A stretch of 64,000 nt of DNA from Mycobacterium yunnanensis (GTDB lineage Bacteria; Actinomycetota; Actinomycetes; Mycobacteriales; Mycobacteriaceae): NCBI RefSeq assembly GCF_025823185.1, contig NZ_JACKVK010000008.1, positions 1,104,312 through 1,168,311 on the forward strand, given 5' to 3'. Shown here in pieces: positions 34,665 through 43,377 of the stretch. The notes below the pieces were generated by a model. It was given only the letters and a program-made list of their open reading frames with translations, searched no databases and was not told where the DNA came from. Numbering within the stretch: position 1 is the stretch's first letter; each line of letters opens with the position of its first letter. The position numbers and the translations under genes were made by a program.

Positions 34665-36155
34665 GTGAAACGCGAATGTGAAGTGCTCGTGGTGGGAGCC
34701 GGACCCGTCGGGCTGATGCTCGCCGCCGAGCTGGCTCTCGCCGGTGCCGACGTCCAGATCGTCGAACGACGGACCGAGCCGGATCCGGACTCAAAGGCTC
34801 AGTCGATCAACGTGCCGACCGCCGAGGCGCTCGATCGTCGCGGGCTGCTGCCCGCCGCCGCGGATCCCGGCCAGCGGTTCACCGGCCACTTCGCCGGACT
34901 GGCCCTCGACCCCGATCTCGTCGACTGGGCCGACGCCGACCTCGTCGCCCACAGCGCCGCCAACCGGTGCCGCATGATGACGCAACGGCATCTGGAGGCG
35001 CTGCTGGCCGAGCACGTCGCACGCCTGGGCGTAGCGGTGAACCGCGGAGTCGACGTCGTCGCCGTCGACGAGACCGTGGCCGATGTGCAGGTGGGTACCT
35101 CGGCCGGCCCGATGCGCACCGCGTGGCTGGTGGGGTGCGACGGCGGGCACAGCACGGTGCGCCGACTGGCCGGCATCGAATTCCCCGGTGCCGAACCCGA
35201 ATTCGTGGGATATCAGGCGATCGCCGAGGTGGCCGACCCCGAGAAGCTCGGCACGGGTTGGGTGTGGTCCCAGCGCGGCGCGTACCGCAGCGGCCCGCAG
35301 CCCGGACGCGTGGCCACCCTCGAGTTCGATGCCGCCCGTGCGCGATTGGCGCGTGGTGACCGCTCGGCGCCGGTCACCCTCGACGAGGTTCAGGCGAGCC
35401 TGCGCCGGGTCTCGGCCACCGACGTCACCCTGACGGCCCTGCGCGCGACGCCGACCCGCTGGACCGACAACACCCGCCAAGCCCCGAGCTACCGTCGTGG
35501 CCACGTGCTGCTGGCCGGCGACGCCGCCCACGTGCACCCGCCGTTTGGCGGCCAGGGCCTCAACCTCGGAATCGGCGATGCGGTCAACCTCGGCTGGAAG
35601 CTGGGCGCCGTGGTGACGGGACTGGCCGCGGACGATCTCCTCGACACCTACGACACCGAGCGCCGCCCGGCCGGCGCGTGGGTGCTGGATTGGACCCGGG
35701 CGCAAACCGGCCTCATGCGGGGCGACGACAAGTCCGCCGCCCTCCGCGGGGTCGTCGCCGACCTGCTGGGCACGTCCGCGGGCACGACCTACGCCGTCAA
35801 GAAGATCTCCGGGGTCACCCAGCGCGTGGGCCCCCCGGGTGACCACGAGTTGGTCGGGGCCCTGGTGCCCGACCTGTGGCTGCGCGACGGGTCCCGACTG
35901 GTAGATCACGGCCATGGCGGGGGTTTCGTGTTGCTCGACCGCACGCCCGAGGCAGCCTTCACCCGGCTCGCCGCAGCCTGGGGCGACGTCGTCACCGTCG
36001 TCGCTGACGACACCGTCATCACCGTCGTCGCTGACGACGAGGCCGCGCTCATGGGCGCCCTCGTCCGCCCAGACGGCGTGATGGCCTGGGCCACCGACAC
36101 CGGCGACTCGGCGGGTCTCGTCGACGCGCTGCGACGTTGGGCGGGTGCGCGATGA
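34665..36155 (+). CDS. FAD-dependent aromatic monooxygenase (possible antibiotic-inactivating hydroxylase)
   Basis: A 496-residue group A flavoprotein hydroxylase: EVLVVGAGPVGLMLAAELALAG, VGCDGGHSTVRRLAG, and HVLLAGDAAHVHPPFGGQGLN with the DG and GD motifs. Relatives hydroxylate phenols, tetracyclines or rifamycins. The repressor/exporter context makes a xenobiotic or antibiotic substrate likely, but which one is open. The start is GTG 34665 (leaderless from the predicted promoter) or ATG 34659. Near residue 445 a nine-residue motif, TVVADD, is repeated because of an imperfect 27-bp tandem duplication (35994-36039). Overlaps the exporter gene (ATGA). Confidence 0.85.
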   Translation: MKRECEVLVVGAGPVGLMLAAELALAGADVQIVERRTEPDPDSKAQSINVPTAEALDRRGLLPAAADPGQRFTGHFAGLALDPDLVDWADADLVAHSAANRCRMMTQRHLEALLAEHVARLGVAVNRGVDVVAVDETVADVQVGTSAGPMRTAWLVGCDGGHSTVRRLAGIEFPGAEPEFVGYQAIAEVADPEKLGTGWVWSQRGAYRSGPQPGRVATLEFDAARARLARGDRSAPVTLDEVQASLRRVSATDVTLTALRATPTRWTDNTRQAPSYRRGHVLLAGDAAHVHPPFGGQGLNLGIGDAVNLGWKLGAVVTGLAADDLLDTYDTERRPAGAWVLDWTRAQTGLMRGDDKSAALRGVVADLLGTSAGTTYAVKKISGVTQRVGPPGDHELVGALVPDLWLRDGSRLVDHGHGGGFVLLDRTPEAAFTRLAAAWGDVVTVVADDTVITVVADDEAALMGALVRPDGVMAWATDTGDSAGLVDALRRWAGAR

Positions 36156-37591
36156 CCGCTCCGACCACACTGCCGCTGCGCAGGGCGGTGCCCGTACTCG
36201 TCGTGGTGCTGATCGCCGACCTGATGGATCTGCTGGACGCCACGATCGCCAACCTCGCCGGCCCGTCGATCCGCGCCGACCTCGGCGGCGACGAGACCAC
36301 CCTGCAGTGGGTGCTCGCCGCCTACACCACCACGCTCGCCATCGGATTGGTGACCTCCGGCCGCCTTGGGGACATCCTCGGCCGGCGACGACTGTTCCTC
36401 GCCGGGATGGCCGGCTTCACCCTTGCGTCGCTGGCGTGCGGGCTGGCGCCCGGGGTGGCCTGGCTGATCACCGCTCGCGCGGTGCAGGGACTGGCCGGGG
36501 CCGTGATGATCCCACAGGGTTTCGCCCTCATAAAAGTGGTGTTCCCGCCAGATCGGTTGCGGACGGCGCTGATTCCCTTCGGACCGATCATGGGGCTGGG
36601 CACCGTGGCCGGTCCGATCCTGGCCGGCTGGCTGCTGCACCTCGACCTGTTCGGCAGCCAATGGCGGGCCATCTTCCTGGTCAACGTGCCGATCGGCGTC
36701 CTCACCGTCGTCCTCGGGTTGTTCCTGCTGCCGAAGCGGGCGGGCGAGGATTCAGGCCTTCGCGTCGACCTGGTCGGCGTCGCGATGCTGATCCTGGCCT
36801 CGTCGCTGCTCATCGTGCCGCTGGTGGAGGGCCGCGAACATGGTTGGCCCGCATGGTCGTTCGCGATGATCGTTGCCGCGGTACTCGTGGTGGTGCTATT
36901 CGCGAGGTGGGAGCGCCGCAGCGTGAATCCGGTGCTGCCGCCGTCGTTGTTCGCGCGCCGCAGTTTCGTCGCCGGGCTGGTCATCACCGGCTGCTTCTTC
37001 GCCTCCTTCACCGGCTTCCAGCTCGCGGTCAACCTGCTGCTTCAACTCGGGCTGGGATGGACCCCGCTGAACACCGGAATCGCCCTGATCCCATGGGCCG
37101 TGGGCACGGCGGCGGCCATCGGTCTCAGTGGCGCCGTGCTCGCCGAGCGATTCGGCCGCGGCTCCATGCGGGCCGGCCTGGGCATCGCGGCGGCCGGCCT
37201 GCTGGGCCTGTGGTGGATCCTCGACCACGCCGGCGAACACCTCGGAGCGTGGACGATCGCCCCCGCCCTGCTGGTGGTCGGCTTCGGCTCGGGCCTGGTG
37301 TTCGTGCCGTCCTTCGACTACATCCTCGGCGACGCGACCGTCGACGAGGCGGGCGCGGGCTCGGGGATGCTCAACGCCGTTCAGCAGTTCGCCAACGCCA
37401 TCGGCGTCGCCGCGCTCGGCACGGTGTTCTTCGCCCGCGCCGGCACGGGCGGGCCGGCGGACGTCGTCGCCGCGACCCGACTCGTCGTCCTCGTCGCCGC
37501 GGTGCTCTACGTGATCACCCTGCTGCTGGTCGGATTGCTGCCCAAGCACATTGGGACAGCCGAGCAGACCGCGGGCTCCACATCCAGGTGA
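36152..37591 (+). CDS. MFS drug exporter, DHA2 (14-TMS) family
   Basis: A 479-residue major facilitator with 14 predicted membrane segments. Motif A is GRLGDILGRRRLFLAG near 75, the DHA2 D1-type stretch is LMDLLDATIANLAGPSI in TMS1, and motif C is GPIMGLGTVAGPILAGWLL in TMS5. Such proteins are proton-driven exporters of hydrophobic drugs. It is translationally coupled to the monooxygenase and shares its TetR-controlled promoter, so it probably exports the same compound or its oxidised product. It ends 20 bases before the convergent lhr stop. Confidence 0.88.
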   Translation: MTAPTTLPLRRAVPVLVVVLIADLMDLLDATIANLAGPSIRADLGGDETTLQWVLAAYTTTLAIGLVTSGRLGDILGRRRLFLAGMAGFTLASLACGLAPGVAWLITARAVQGLAGAVMIPQGFALIKVVFPPDRLRTALIPFGPIMGLGTVAGPILAGWLLHLDLFGSQWRAIFLVNVPIGVLTVVLGLFLLPKRAGEDSGLRVDLVGVAMLILASSLLIVPLVEGREHGWPAWSFAMIVAAVLVVVLFARWERRSVNPVLPPSLFARRSFVAGLVITGCFFASFTGFQLAVNLLLQLGLGWTPLNTGIALIPWAVGTAAAIGLSGAVLAERFGRGSMRAGLGIAAAGLLGLWWILDHAGEHLGAWTIAPALLVVGFGSGLVFVPSFDYILGDATVDEAGAGSGMLNAVQQFANAIGVAALGTVFFARAGTGGPADVVAATRLVVLVAAVLYVITLLLVGLLPKHIGTAEQTAGSTSR

Positions 37592-37611
37592 TGCCCACCC
37601 GGATGCGGCGT

Positions 37612-40600
37612 TCAGCGCAGGCGAAGCCCCCGCGGCGTCCGCGAAAACCCGCTCGCGGTCAGGGCGTCCTGTACGGCGGCGTGTTCCGGGCCCGTCCCCG
37701 GTTCCAGGACGGGCACGCCGTTGATGCGCTCGACCAGGAGCGACCGCAGCCGGCCCGCACCGACCAACTCCACGAGCGCCGTCGCGGCCGCGGCATGGGC
37801 CTCGGGGTCGGGAGTGAAGGCCAGCAGCGACCGGCCGCCGCGTTCGAGGAACCACGTCAGCTCCCCGTCGACGAGGATCACCAGCGCCCCCGCCTTGCGC
37901 CCCGGGCGATGTCCGACGTCGGCCTCGGTGGGCCACGGCAGCGCCGCCCCGTAGGGATTCGCGGGATCGGCGGCCGCGAGGACGACGGCGTGGTACTCGC
38001 GCCGTTGACGGTCCAGGTCGTCGAGGTAGGTGCGCAGTCGGTCGACCGTGGACGCCACGGCGAACTGGGCTCCGCCAAGGGACTCCACGAAGTAACCGCG
38101 CTGGCACCGGCCCACGTCCTCCAGTGCGGTCAACACCTTGTACAACATGGCGAAACCACCGGGGGCGCCCTCCGACGCACCCTTGGTGACGACGCCGTAC
38201 CGGTTGAGGAGGAGTTCGGCGGTGAAGTGCGTGCGGATGGTCGAGTCGGGTTCCGGCTGCGGGAGAGCCGACCAGCGCCCGGCAACGGTGGCGTCCGTGG
38301 TGCGCGTCTGCGCGTGCGCCACGCTGTAGCGACTCAGCCGGGGCGGTCGTTGACGTTGCCGATGGGCGCCGCCTCGCTTGCCCGTCCCCGCCAGCATGGC
38401 GCGTACGGGAGCGAACGTGTCACCGGTGATGCGACCGGCCCAAATCAGTTCCCACAGAGCATCTTTGACTGCCGATGCGGGATCGCCCGCGGACGCCCCG
38501 CTGGTGAGCTGACGGAAGAAGTAGGCACCCCCGTGTTCGAGCGTGTCGAGGATCTCCCGGTGCACGTCGGTCAGCTCGAACTCGGCGGGAGCGTTCAGCG
38601 TCAGCGGCGCGGTGTCGGCGCTGTGAAAGGCGATCCAGCCGTCGCCGCTGCCGATCGCTCCGGCGCCGGACCACGTCACCTCGCCGGCGGCGAGCAACTC
38701 GTCGAGCATCGCGGGCTGATAGTTGCGTATCCGTTGGCCGAACACCAACGGCTCGATGGCCGACGCGGGGATGGGCACCCCCGACAACTGCTCGATGACC
38801 GATGCCAAACCGTCGACGCCAAGGCTCTTCTCGACGCCGACTTGCTGCCAGGCGGGCAGGAATCGGGCGTACGCCGCAGTGCTCACCGGCTCGACCTGCG
38901 CGCGCAACGCGGCCAGCGACCGTCGCCGAAGGATCTTGAGAACGTCGGCTTCACACCACTGTTCGGTGTCGGCGGGGGCTGCGGTGGTGAACTCGCCGCG
39001 CACCAGCCGCCGGTCGGCCGACATGCGCCCCAGCACGTCGGCGGTCACCCGCACGCCAAGCCCGAACCGCTGGGCGGCGTCGGCGGTGGTGAACGGTCCC
39101 CGCGTGCGCGCATAGCGGCCGAGGAGCTCACCGAGGGGATCGGCGACCGATTCGGTGAAACTGGCGGGAATGCCGACCGGCACCGCGATGCCGACACCGT
39201 CGCGCAGCAGCCCGATGTCCTCGATGGCGACCCACCACGTTCGACCGGCGAACGACACCGTCAGGGCCCGCCGGCTCGACCGCAGCCCCTCCAGCCATCC
39301 GCCGACGTCGTCGACGGTCGAGCGTTCCGCCACCTCGGCCTCGGTGAGGGGTCCGAGCAGGCGCAGCAGATCGGCCGCACCCTCCGCGTCGCGAATGCGT
39401 CGGTCCTCGGCGAGGTGCTGCAGCTGCGCGACGGTGGACTCGATCACCTTCTGGTCGAGCAACTCTCGGAGTTCGACGCGCCCGAGCAGTTCGGCCAGCA
39501 GCGTGCTGTCCAGCGACAGGGCAGCCGCGCGCCGCTCCGCCAGCGGGCTGTCGCCTTCGTACATGAAGGCGCCGACGTAACCGAACAGCAGCGACGCCGC
39601 GAACGGCGACGGGGTGACGGTCTCGACCTCCAGGATCCGGATGCGGCGTTGCGCCACGCGATCCATCAGCTCCCGCAGCATCGGGACGTCGTAGACGTCC
39701 TGCAAACACTCGCGCACCGTCTCCAGGACGATGGGGAAGTCGGGGTACTTGCGGGCGATGTCGAGCAGCTGCGCGGCGCGTTGTCGTTGATGCCACAACG
39801 GTGAGCGCTTGCCGGGGTGGCGCCGCGGCAGTAGCAATGCGCGGGCGGCGCATTCCCGGAACCGCGACGCGAACAGTGCCGAGCCGCCCACCTCGTCGGT
39901 GACGATGGGGTCGATCTCGTCGGCGTCGAAGACGAACAGTTCGGCACCGGGCGGGGTGTCCTCGGTGTCGGGTAGGCGCACGATGATGCCGTCGTCGGAG
40001 GCGGTCGGCTTCTCGTCGATGCCGTACCGTTCGCGCAACCGTCGGGCCACTGCCAGCGCGAGCGGCCCGTGGACGCGCAAGCCGTAGGGCGAGTGCAGAA
40101 TGACGCGCCAGTCGCCGAGTTCGTCGCGGAAGCGCTCGACGACGAACGTGGTGTCGGTGGGGACGGTGCCGGTGGCCTCCTTCTGGTCGAAGATCAGCTG
40201 CCAGAGGTTGTCCGTGGCGAAGTCGTTGAAACCCATTGTCGCGCAGCGGGCGTCGAACTTCTCGCGGTTCAGGCCCGCCAGCTCGCCGGTGAACGCGCCG
40301 ATGGCGGCGCCCAGCTCGGCGGGTCTGCCCACCCCGTCGCCACGCCAGAAGGGCAGCCGCGCGGGTTGCCCCGGCGCGGGCAGCACCAGCACGCGGTCGT
40401 GGGTGATCTCCGTGATCCGCCAGCTGGTGGCACCTAACGAGATGACGTCGCCGGGCCGCGACTCGTAGACCATCTCTTCGTCGAGTTCGCCCACCCGGGA
40501 GGGCTTGTCGGTGTCGGCCGAGGACGCCAGGTACACGGTGAACATGCCTCGGTCGGGGATGGCGCCGCCGGAGGTCACCGCCAGCCGCTGGGCGCCCGGT

Positions 40601-42156
40601 CGTGCGGTGAGGGTGCCGGCGTCGCGGTCGTAGACCAACCGGGGGCGAAGCTCCGCGAACTCCGTGGAGGGGTACTTGCCGCTCAGCAGGTCCACCGTCG
40701 CCTCGAAGGCGCTGCGCGGCAACGTGGCGAACGGGGCGCTGCGCCGCACGGCGTCGAACCAGCGGTCGGCGTCCAGCGGTTCGAGAGCCGCCGCCGCGAC
40801 GGTGTGCTGGGCGAGGATGTCCAGCGGATTGGTGGGGACCCGCATGGTCTCGATCTGACCGCCGAGCATGCGCTGCACGGTGACGGCGCAGTCGATCAGG
40901 TCGGTGCGATGCTTGGGCAGCAGCACGCCCTGGGAGATCTCGCCCACCTGGTGGCCCGCGCGGCCGATGCGCTGCAGTCCGCTGGCCACCGAGGGCGGCG
41001 ACTCGACCTGCACGACCAAGTCGACGGCGCCCATGTCGATGCCGAGCTCGAGGCTGGAGGTGGCCACCACGGCCTTGAGGCGTCCGGTCTTCAGGTCGTC
41101 CTCGACGATCGCGCGCTGCTCCTTGCTGATCGAGCCGTGGTGGGCCTTGGCCAGCAGTGGTTCGGCACCCAGGGCGACGCCGCTGCCCATCACCTGCGCC
41201 GGCGCACCACCGCCGACCTTCGGGTTGCGGGTCTCGACCACCTCGCCGCCCAACCGTTCGGCGTGAATCTCGTTCAGGCGCGCGGTCAGCCGTTCGGCGA
41301 GTCGCCGGGAGTTGGCGAACACGATCGACGAGCGATGCGACTCGATGAGGTCGACGATCCGCTCTTCGACGTCGGGCCAGATGCTGTTGTTCTCGAGGTT
41401 GGCCATGTCGGGCACCGGCACCTGGACCGACAGGTCGAAGGTCTTGGCGGCCATCGGCGCCACGATGGTCGTGGGGGCGTGACCGGAGAGGAACCGCGCC
41501 ACCTCTTCCGGTGGCCGGACTGTGGCCGACAGTCCGATGCGCTGGGCGGGCCGGTCCATCAGCTGGTCGAGACGCTCGAGGGACAACGCGAGGTGGGCGC
41601 CGCGCTTGGTCGCCGCGACGGCGTGGACCTCGTCGACGATCACGGTCTCCACGTCAGTGAGCGTCTCGCGGGCGGCCGAGGTCAGCATCAGGAAGAGGGA
41701 CTCGGGCGTGGTGATGAGGATGTCCGGCGGCCGGGCGATCATCTCGCGGCGACGGTTGGGTGGCGTGTCACCCGAACGAACGCCGACGCTGATGCTTGGG
41801 GCGACCTCGCCGCGGCGTTCGGCGACGCGCCCGATGCCGGTGAGAGGTGTGCTGAGGTTGCGTTCGACGTCGACCGCGAGGGCCTTGAGTGGCGACACGT
41901 ACAGCACCCGGGTGCCCGTCTTGGCCGCCGGGTCCTTGGGGGTCGACGCCAGCCGGTCGATGGCCCACAGGAACGCGGCCAGCGTCTTGCCCGACCCCGT
42001 CGGGGCGATGACCAGGGTGTTGTCGCCGTTGGCGATCGCCTCCCACGCCTCGGTTTGCGCAGCCGTCGGCGCCGCGAAGGTGCCGGTGAACCACTCCCGC
42101 GTCAGGTCGCTGAAGCGGGCCAGCGGAGGTGCCGGTGCGGCGGACGTGCGGGCCAT
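37612..42156 (-). CDS. lhr: ATP-dependent DNA helicase Lhr
   Basis: A 1,514-residue superfamily 2 helicase, the length I recall for M. tuberculosis Lhr (Rv3296, 1,513). Walker A is APTGSGKT at 51-58, the Walker B DEVH lies near 178, SAT follows in GLSATVRPPEEV, and motif VI is in QRIGRAGHQVG near 390. The core is followed by winged-helix and Lhr-specific domains and a long C-terminal extension. It unwinds 3'-to-5' and is damage-inducible in mycobacteria. In M. tuberculosis it is followed by nei; here the order and strand are kept but about 12.9 kb of other genes intervenes. Confidence 0.95.
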   Translation of the reverse strand: MARTSAAPAPPLARFSDLTREWFTGTFAAPTAAQTEAWEAIANGDNTLVIAPTGSGKTLAAFLWAIDRLASTPKDPAAKTGTRVLYVSPLKALAVDVERNLSTPLTGIGRVAERRGEVAPSISVGVRSGDTPPNRRREMIARPPDILITTPESLFLMLTSAARETLTDVETVIVDEVHAVAATKRGAHLALSLERLDQLMDRPAQRIGLSATVRPPEEVARFLSGHAPTTIVAPMAAKTFDLSVQVPVPDMANLENNSIWPDVEERIVDLIESHRSSIVFANSRRLAERLTARLNEIHAERLGGEVVETRNPKVGGGAPAQVMGSGVALGAEPLLAKAHHGSISKEQRAIVEDDLKTGRLKAVVATSSLELGIDMGAVDLVVQVESPPSVASGLQRIGRAGHQVGEISQGVLLPKHRTDLIDCAVTVQRMLGGQIETMRVPTNPLDILAQHTVAAAALEPLDADRWFDAVRRSAPFATLPRSAFEATVDLLSGKYPSTEFAELRPRLVYDRDAGTLTARPGAQRLAVTSGGAIPDRGMFTVYLASSADTDKPSRVGELDEEMVYESRPGDVISLGATSWRITEITHDRVLVLPAPGQPARLPFWRGDGVGRPAELGAAIGAFTGELAGLNREKFDARCATMGFNDFATDNLWQLIFDQKEATGTVPTDTTFVVERFRDELGDWRVILHSPYGLRVHGPLALAVARRLRERYGIDEKPTASDDGIIVRLPDTEDTPPGAELFVFDADEIDPIVTDEVGGSALFASRFRECAARALLLPRRHPGKRSPLWHQRQRAAQLLDIARKYPDFPIVLETVRECLQDVYDVPMLRELMDRVAQRRIRILEVETVTPSPFAASLLFGYVGAFMYEGDSPLAERRAAALSLDSTLLAELLGRVELRELLDQKVIESTVAQLQHLAEDRRIRDAEGAADLLRLLGPLTEAEVAERSTVDDVGGWLEGLRSSRRALTVSFAGRTWWVAIEDIGLLRDGVGIAVPVGIPASFTESVADPLGELLGRYARTRGPFTTADAAQRFGLGVRVTADVLGRMSADRRLVRGEFTTAAPADTEQWCEADVLKILRRRSLAALRAQVEPVSTAAYARFLPAWQQVGVEKSLGVDGLASVIEQLSGVPIPASAIEPLVFGQRIRNYQPAMLDELLAAGEVTWSGAGAIGSGDGWIAFHSADTAPLTLNAPAEFELTDVHREILDTLEHGGAYFFRQLTSGASAGDPASAVKDALWELIWAGRITGDTFAPVRAMLAGTGKRGGAHRQRQRPPRLSRYSVAHAQTRTTDATVAGRWSALPQPEPDSTIRTHFTAELLLNRYGVVTKGASEGAPGGFAMLYKVLTALEDVGRCQRGYFVESLGGAQFAVASTVDRLRTYLDDLDRQRREYHAVVLAAADPANPYGAALPWPTEADVGHRPGRKAGALVILVDGELTWFLERGGRSLLAFTPDPEAHAAAATALVELVGAGRLRSLLVERINGVPVLEPGTGPEHAAVQDALTASGFSRTPRGLRLR

Positions 42157-42270
42157 CCCGCCATACTGCCCGCACCCACCGACATGTAACCCGCCGCGGC
42201 GTGTCGTGGTCCCCGGCGGCGCCGTTACGGGGCCGTCCGGCCCGCCACCGCCACCGCGCCTGCTGGTCGT

Positions 42271-42840
42271 CTACGAGTCGGCGGAGCGAGGGAACCGACG
42301 ATCGATGATCGACAGGGCGCGCTCGGCCCAGCGAATGTTGTCCTGCTCGAACGCGATGCCCCGCAGCAGGGTGAGATAGGGGCCGACGGCGTTCGTCGTC
42401 GTCAGGTGGTCATCTTCCGATTCGTCACCGAGCATCCGGGTTCTGATGCGCTCGAGAAGCACCAATTTGTCGTTGGCCCTGCGTATTTGGTCGGCCACGG
42501 CATCGCGGACTGCCGTCGAGTCGCCGGCGTCGATCGCTTGCACCATGACGAGCAAGTCGTCGCGGATGGCGGTGGGCTTCGGCGGCTGGCGGGTGAAGTC
42601 GCGGATGGTGTCGTGCCCGGCGACGGTCAGGGTGTAGAGCCTCTTGGTGGGGCGCCGTTCCTGAGGGACGACGCGGGCTTCGATGAGGCCGTCGGCGGCC
42701 AGGCGGTCGAGCTCCCGGTAGAGCTGCTGGGGGGTTGCGGTCCAGAAGTTGGCGACCGAACGGTCGAAGCGCTTGGCCAAGTCGTAGCCGGAGGCCTCGC
42801 CCTCGAGGAGGGCCGCCAACACCGCCTCACGAAGCGCCAT
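42271..42840 (-). CDS. PadR-family transcriptional regulator
   Basis: A 189-residue protein with an N-terminal winged helix (ALREAVLAALLEGEASGYDLAKRF ... WTATPQQLYRELDRLAADGLIEARVVPQERRPTKRLYTLT) and a C-terminal Vir-type helical dimerisation domain. This is the PadR-s2/AphA arrangement. It is divergent from an operon of a SnoaL-like protein, an acyl-CoA dehydrogenase and an F420-type oxidoreductase, which it probably represses. The 114-bp gap holds several TAGTC/GACTA half sites. Confidence 0.87.
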   Translation of the reverse strand: MALREAVLAALLEGEASGYDLAKRFDRSVANFWTATPQQLYRELDRLAADGLIEARVVPQERRPTKRLYTLTVAGHDTIRDFTRQPPKPTAIRDDLLVMVQAIDAGDSTAVRDAVADQIRRANDKLVLLERIRTRMLGDESEDDHLTTTNAVGPYLTLLRGIAFEQDNIRWAERALSIIDRRFPRSADS

Positions 42841-42911
42841 GTCACGACACTACCCGCCCATAGTCAACGAAGTGATTAGTCGCATCTGGACACCACGCTG
42901 ATGTAGAGGTT

Positions 42912-42927
42912 AGTGTTCATGACGACT
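42912..42927. promoter_or_regulatory. Interrupted palindrome, possible PadR operator
   Basis: AGT, two bases, TCATGA, two bases, ACT: symmetric at 12 of 16 bases. It sits about 30 bases before the SnoaL-like ATG and among further TAGTC/GACTA half sites in the same gap. Confidence 0.4.
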
Positions 42928-42954
42928 ATTCAATTTTATGACTAGGTGGGTCGC

Positions 42955-43368
42955 ATGCAGAAGTTTCGCCAGGCAGTCGAGGCGCGCGACGAGGAGGCGA
43001 TCGCCGCGCTTCTCGCCGAGGACGTGGTGTTCACCAGCCCGGTGGCCTTCACGCCGTATCCGGGCAAGGCAGTCACCGCGGCGATTCTGCGTGCAGTGCT
43101 GCGGGTGTTCGAGGACTTCAACTATGTCCGCGACATCACCGACGTCAACGGCCGGGATTCGGCGCTGATCTTTCAGGCCGTCGTGTCTGGCAAGCAGGTC
43201 ACCGGCTGCGACTTCCTCCACGTCGACGACGAGGGCTTGATCGACGAGTTCACCGTCATGGTCCGCCCGCTGTCGGCCGCGGTCGCCGTGTCGGAGGCGA
43301 TGGCCAAGCAATTCGACCGCATCCAGCACGAAGCCGCGGCGGCGCCCACCCATCTGTCCGAGAACTGA
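42955..43368 (+). CDS. SnoaL/NTF2-like protein
   Basis: A 137-residue cone-fold protein: MQKFRQAVEARDEEAIAALLAEDVVFTSPV at the start, then a strand-rich core with VSGKQVTGCDFLHVDDEGLIDEFTVMVRP. NTF2-like proteins include isomerases, hydrolases and dehydratases acting on small hydrophobic molecules. A GTG at 42946 adds three residues and cannot be excluded. It begins an operon with the acyl-CoA dehydrogenase nine bases downstream and the LLM oxidoreductase beyond. Confidence 0.78.
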   Translation: MQKFRQAVEARDEEAIAALLAEDVVFTSPVAFTPYPGKAVTAAILRAVLRVFEDFNYVRDITDVNGRDSALIFQAVVSGKQVTGCDFLHVDDEGLIDEFTVMVRPLSAAVAVSEAMAKQFDRIQHEAAAAPTHLSEN

Positions 43369-43377
43369 GGACTCGCA

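Noticed and set aside
36145..39804. A very long plus-strand open frame over the exporter and lhr
   Set aside because: It runs in a wrong frame through the exporter and antisense through lhr, is arginine/proline-rich and has no domain. High GC leaves few stops. The same applies to 49452-50891 (antisense htpG) and 56842-59061 (antisense xanthine dehydrogenase).
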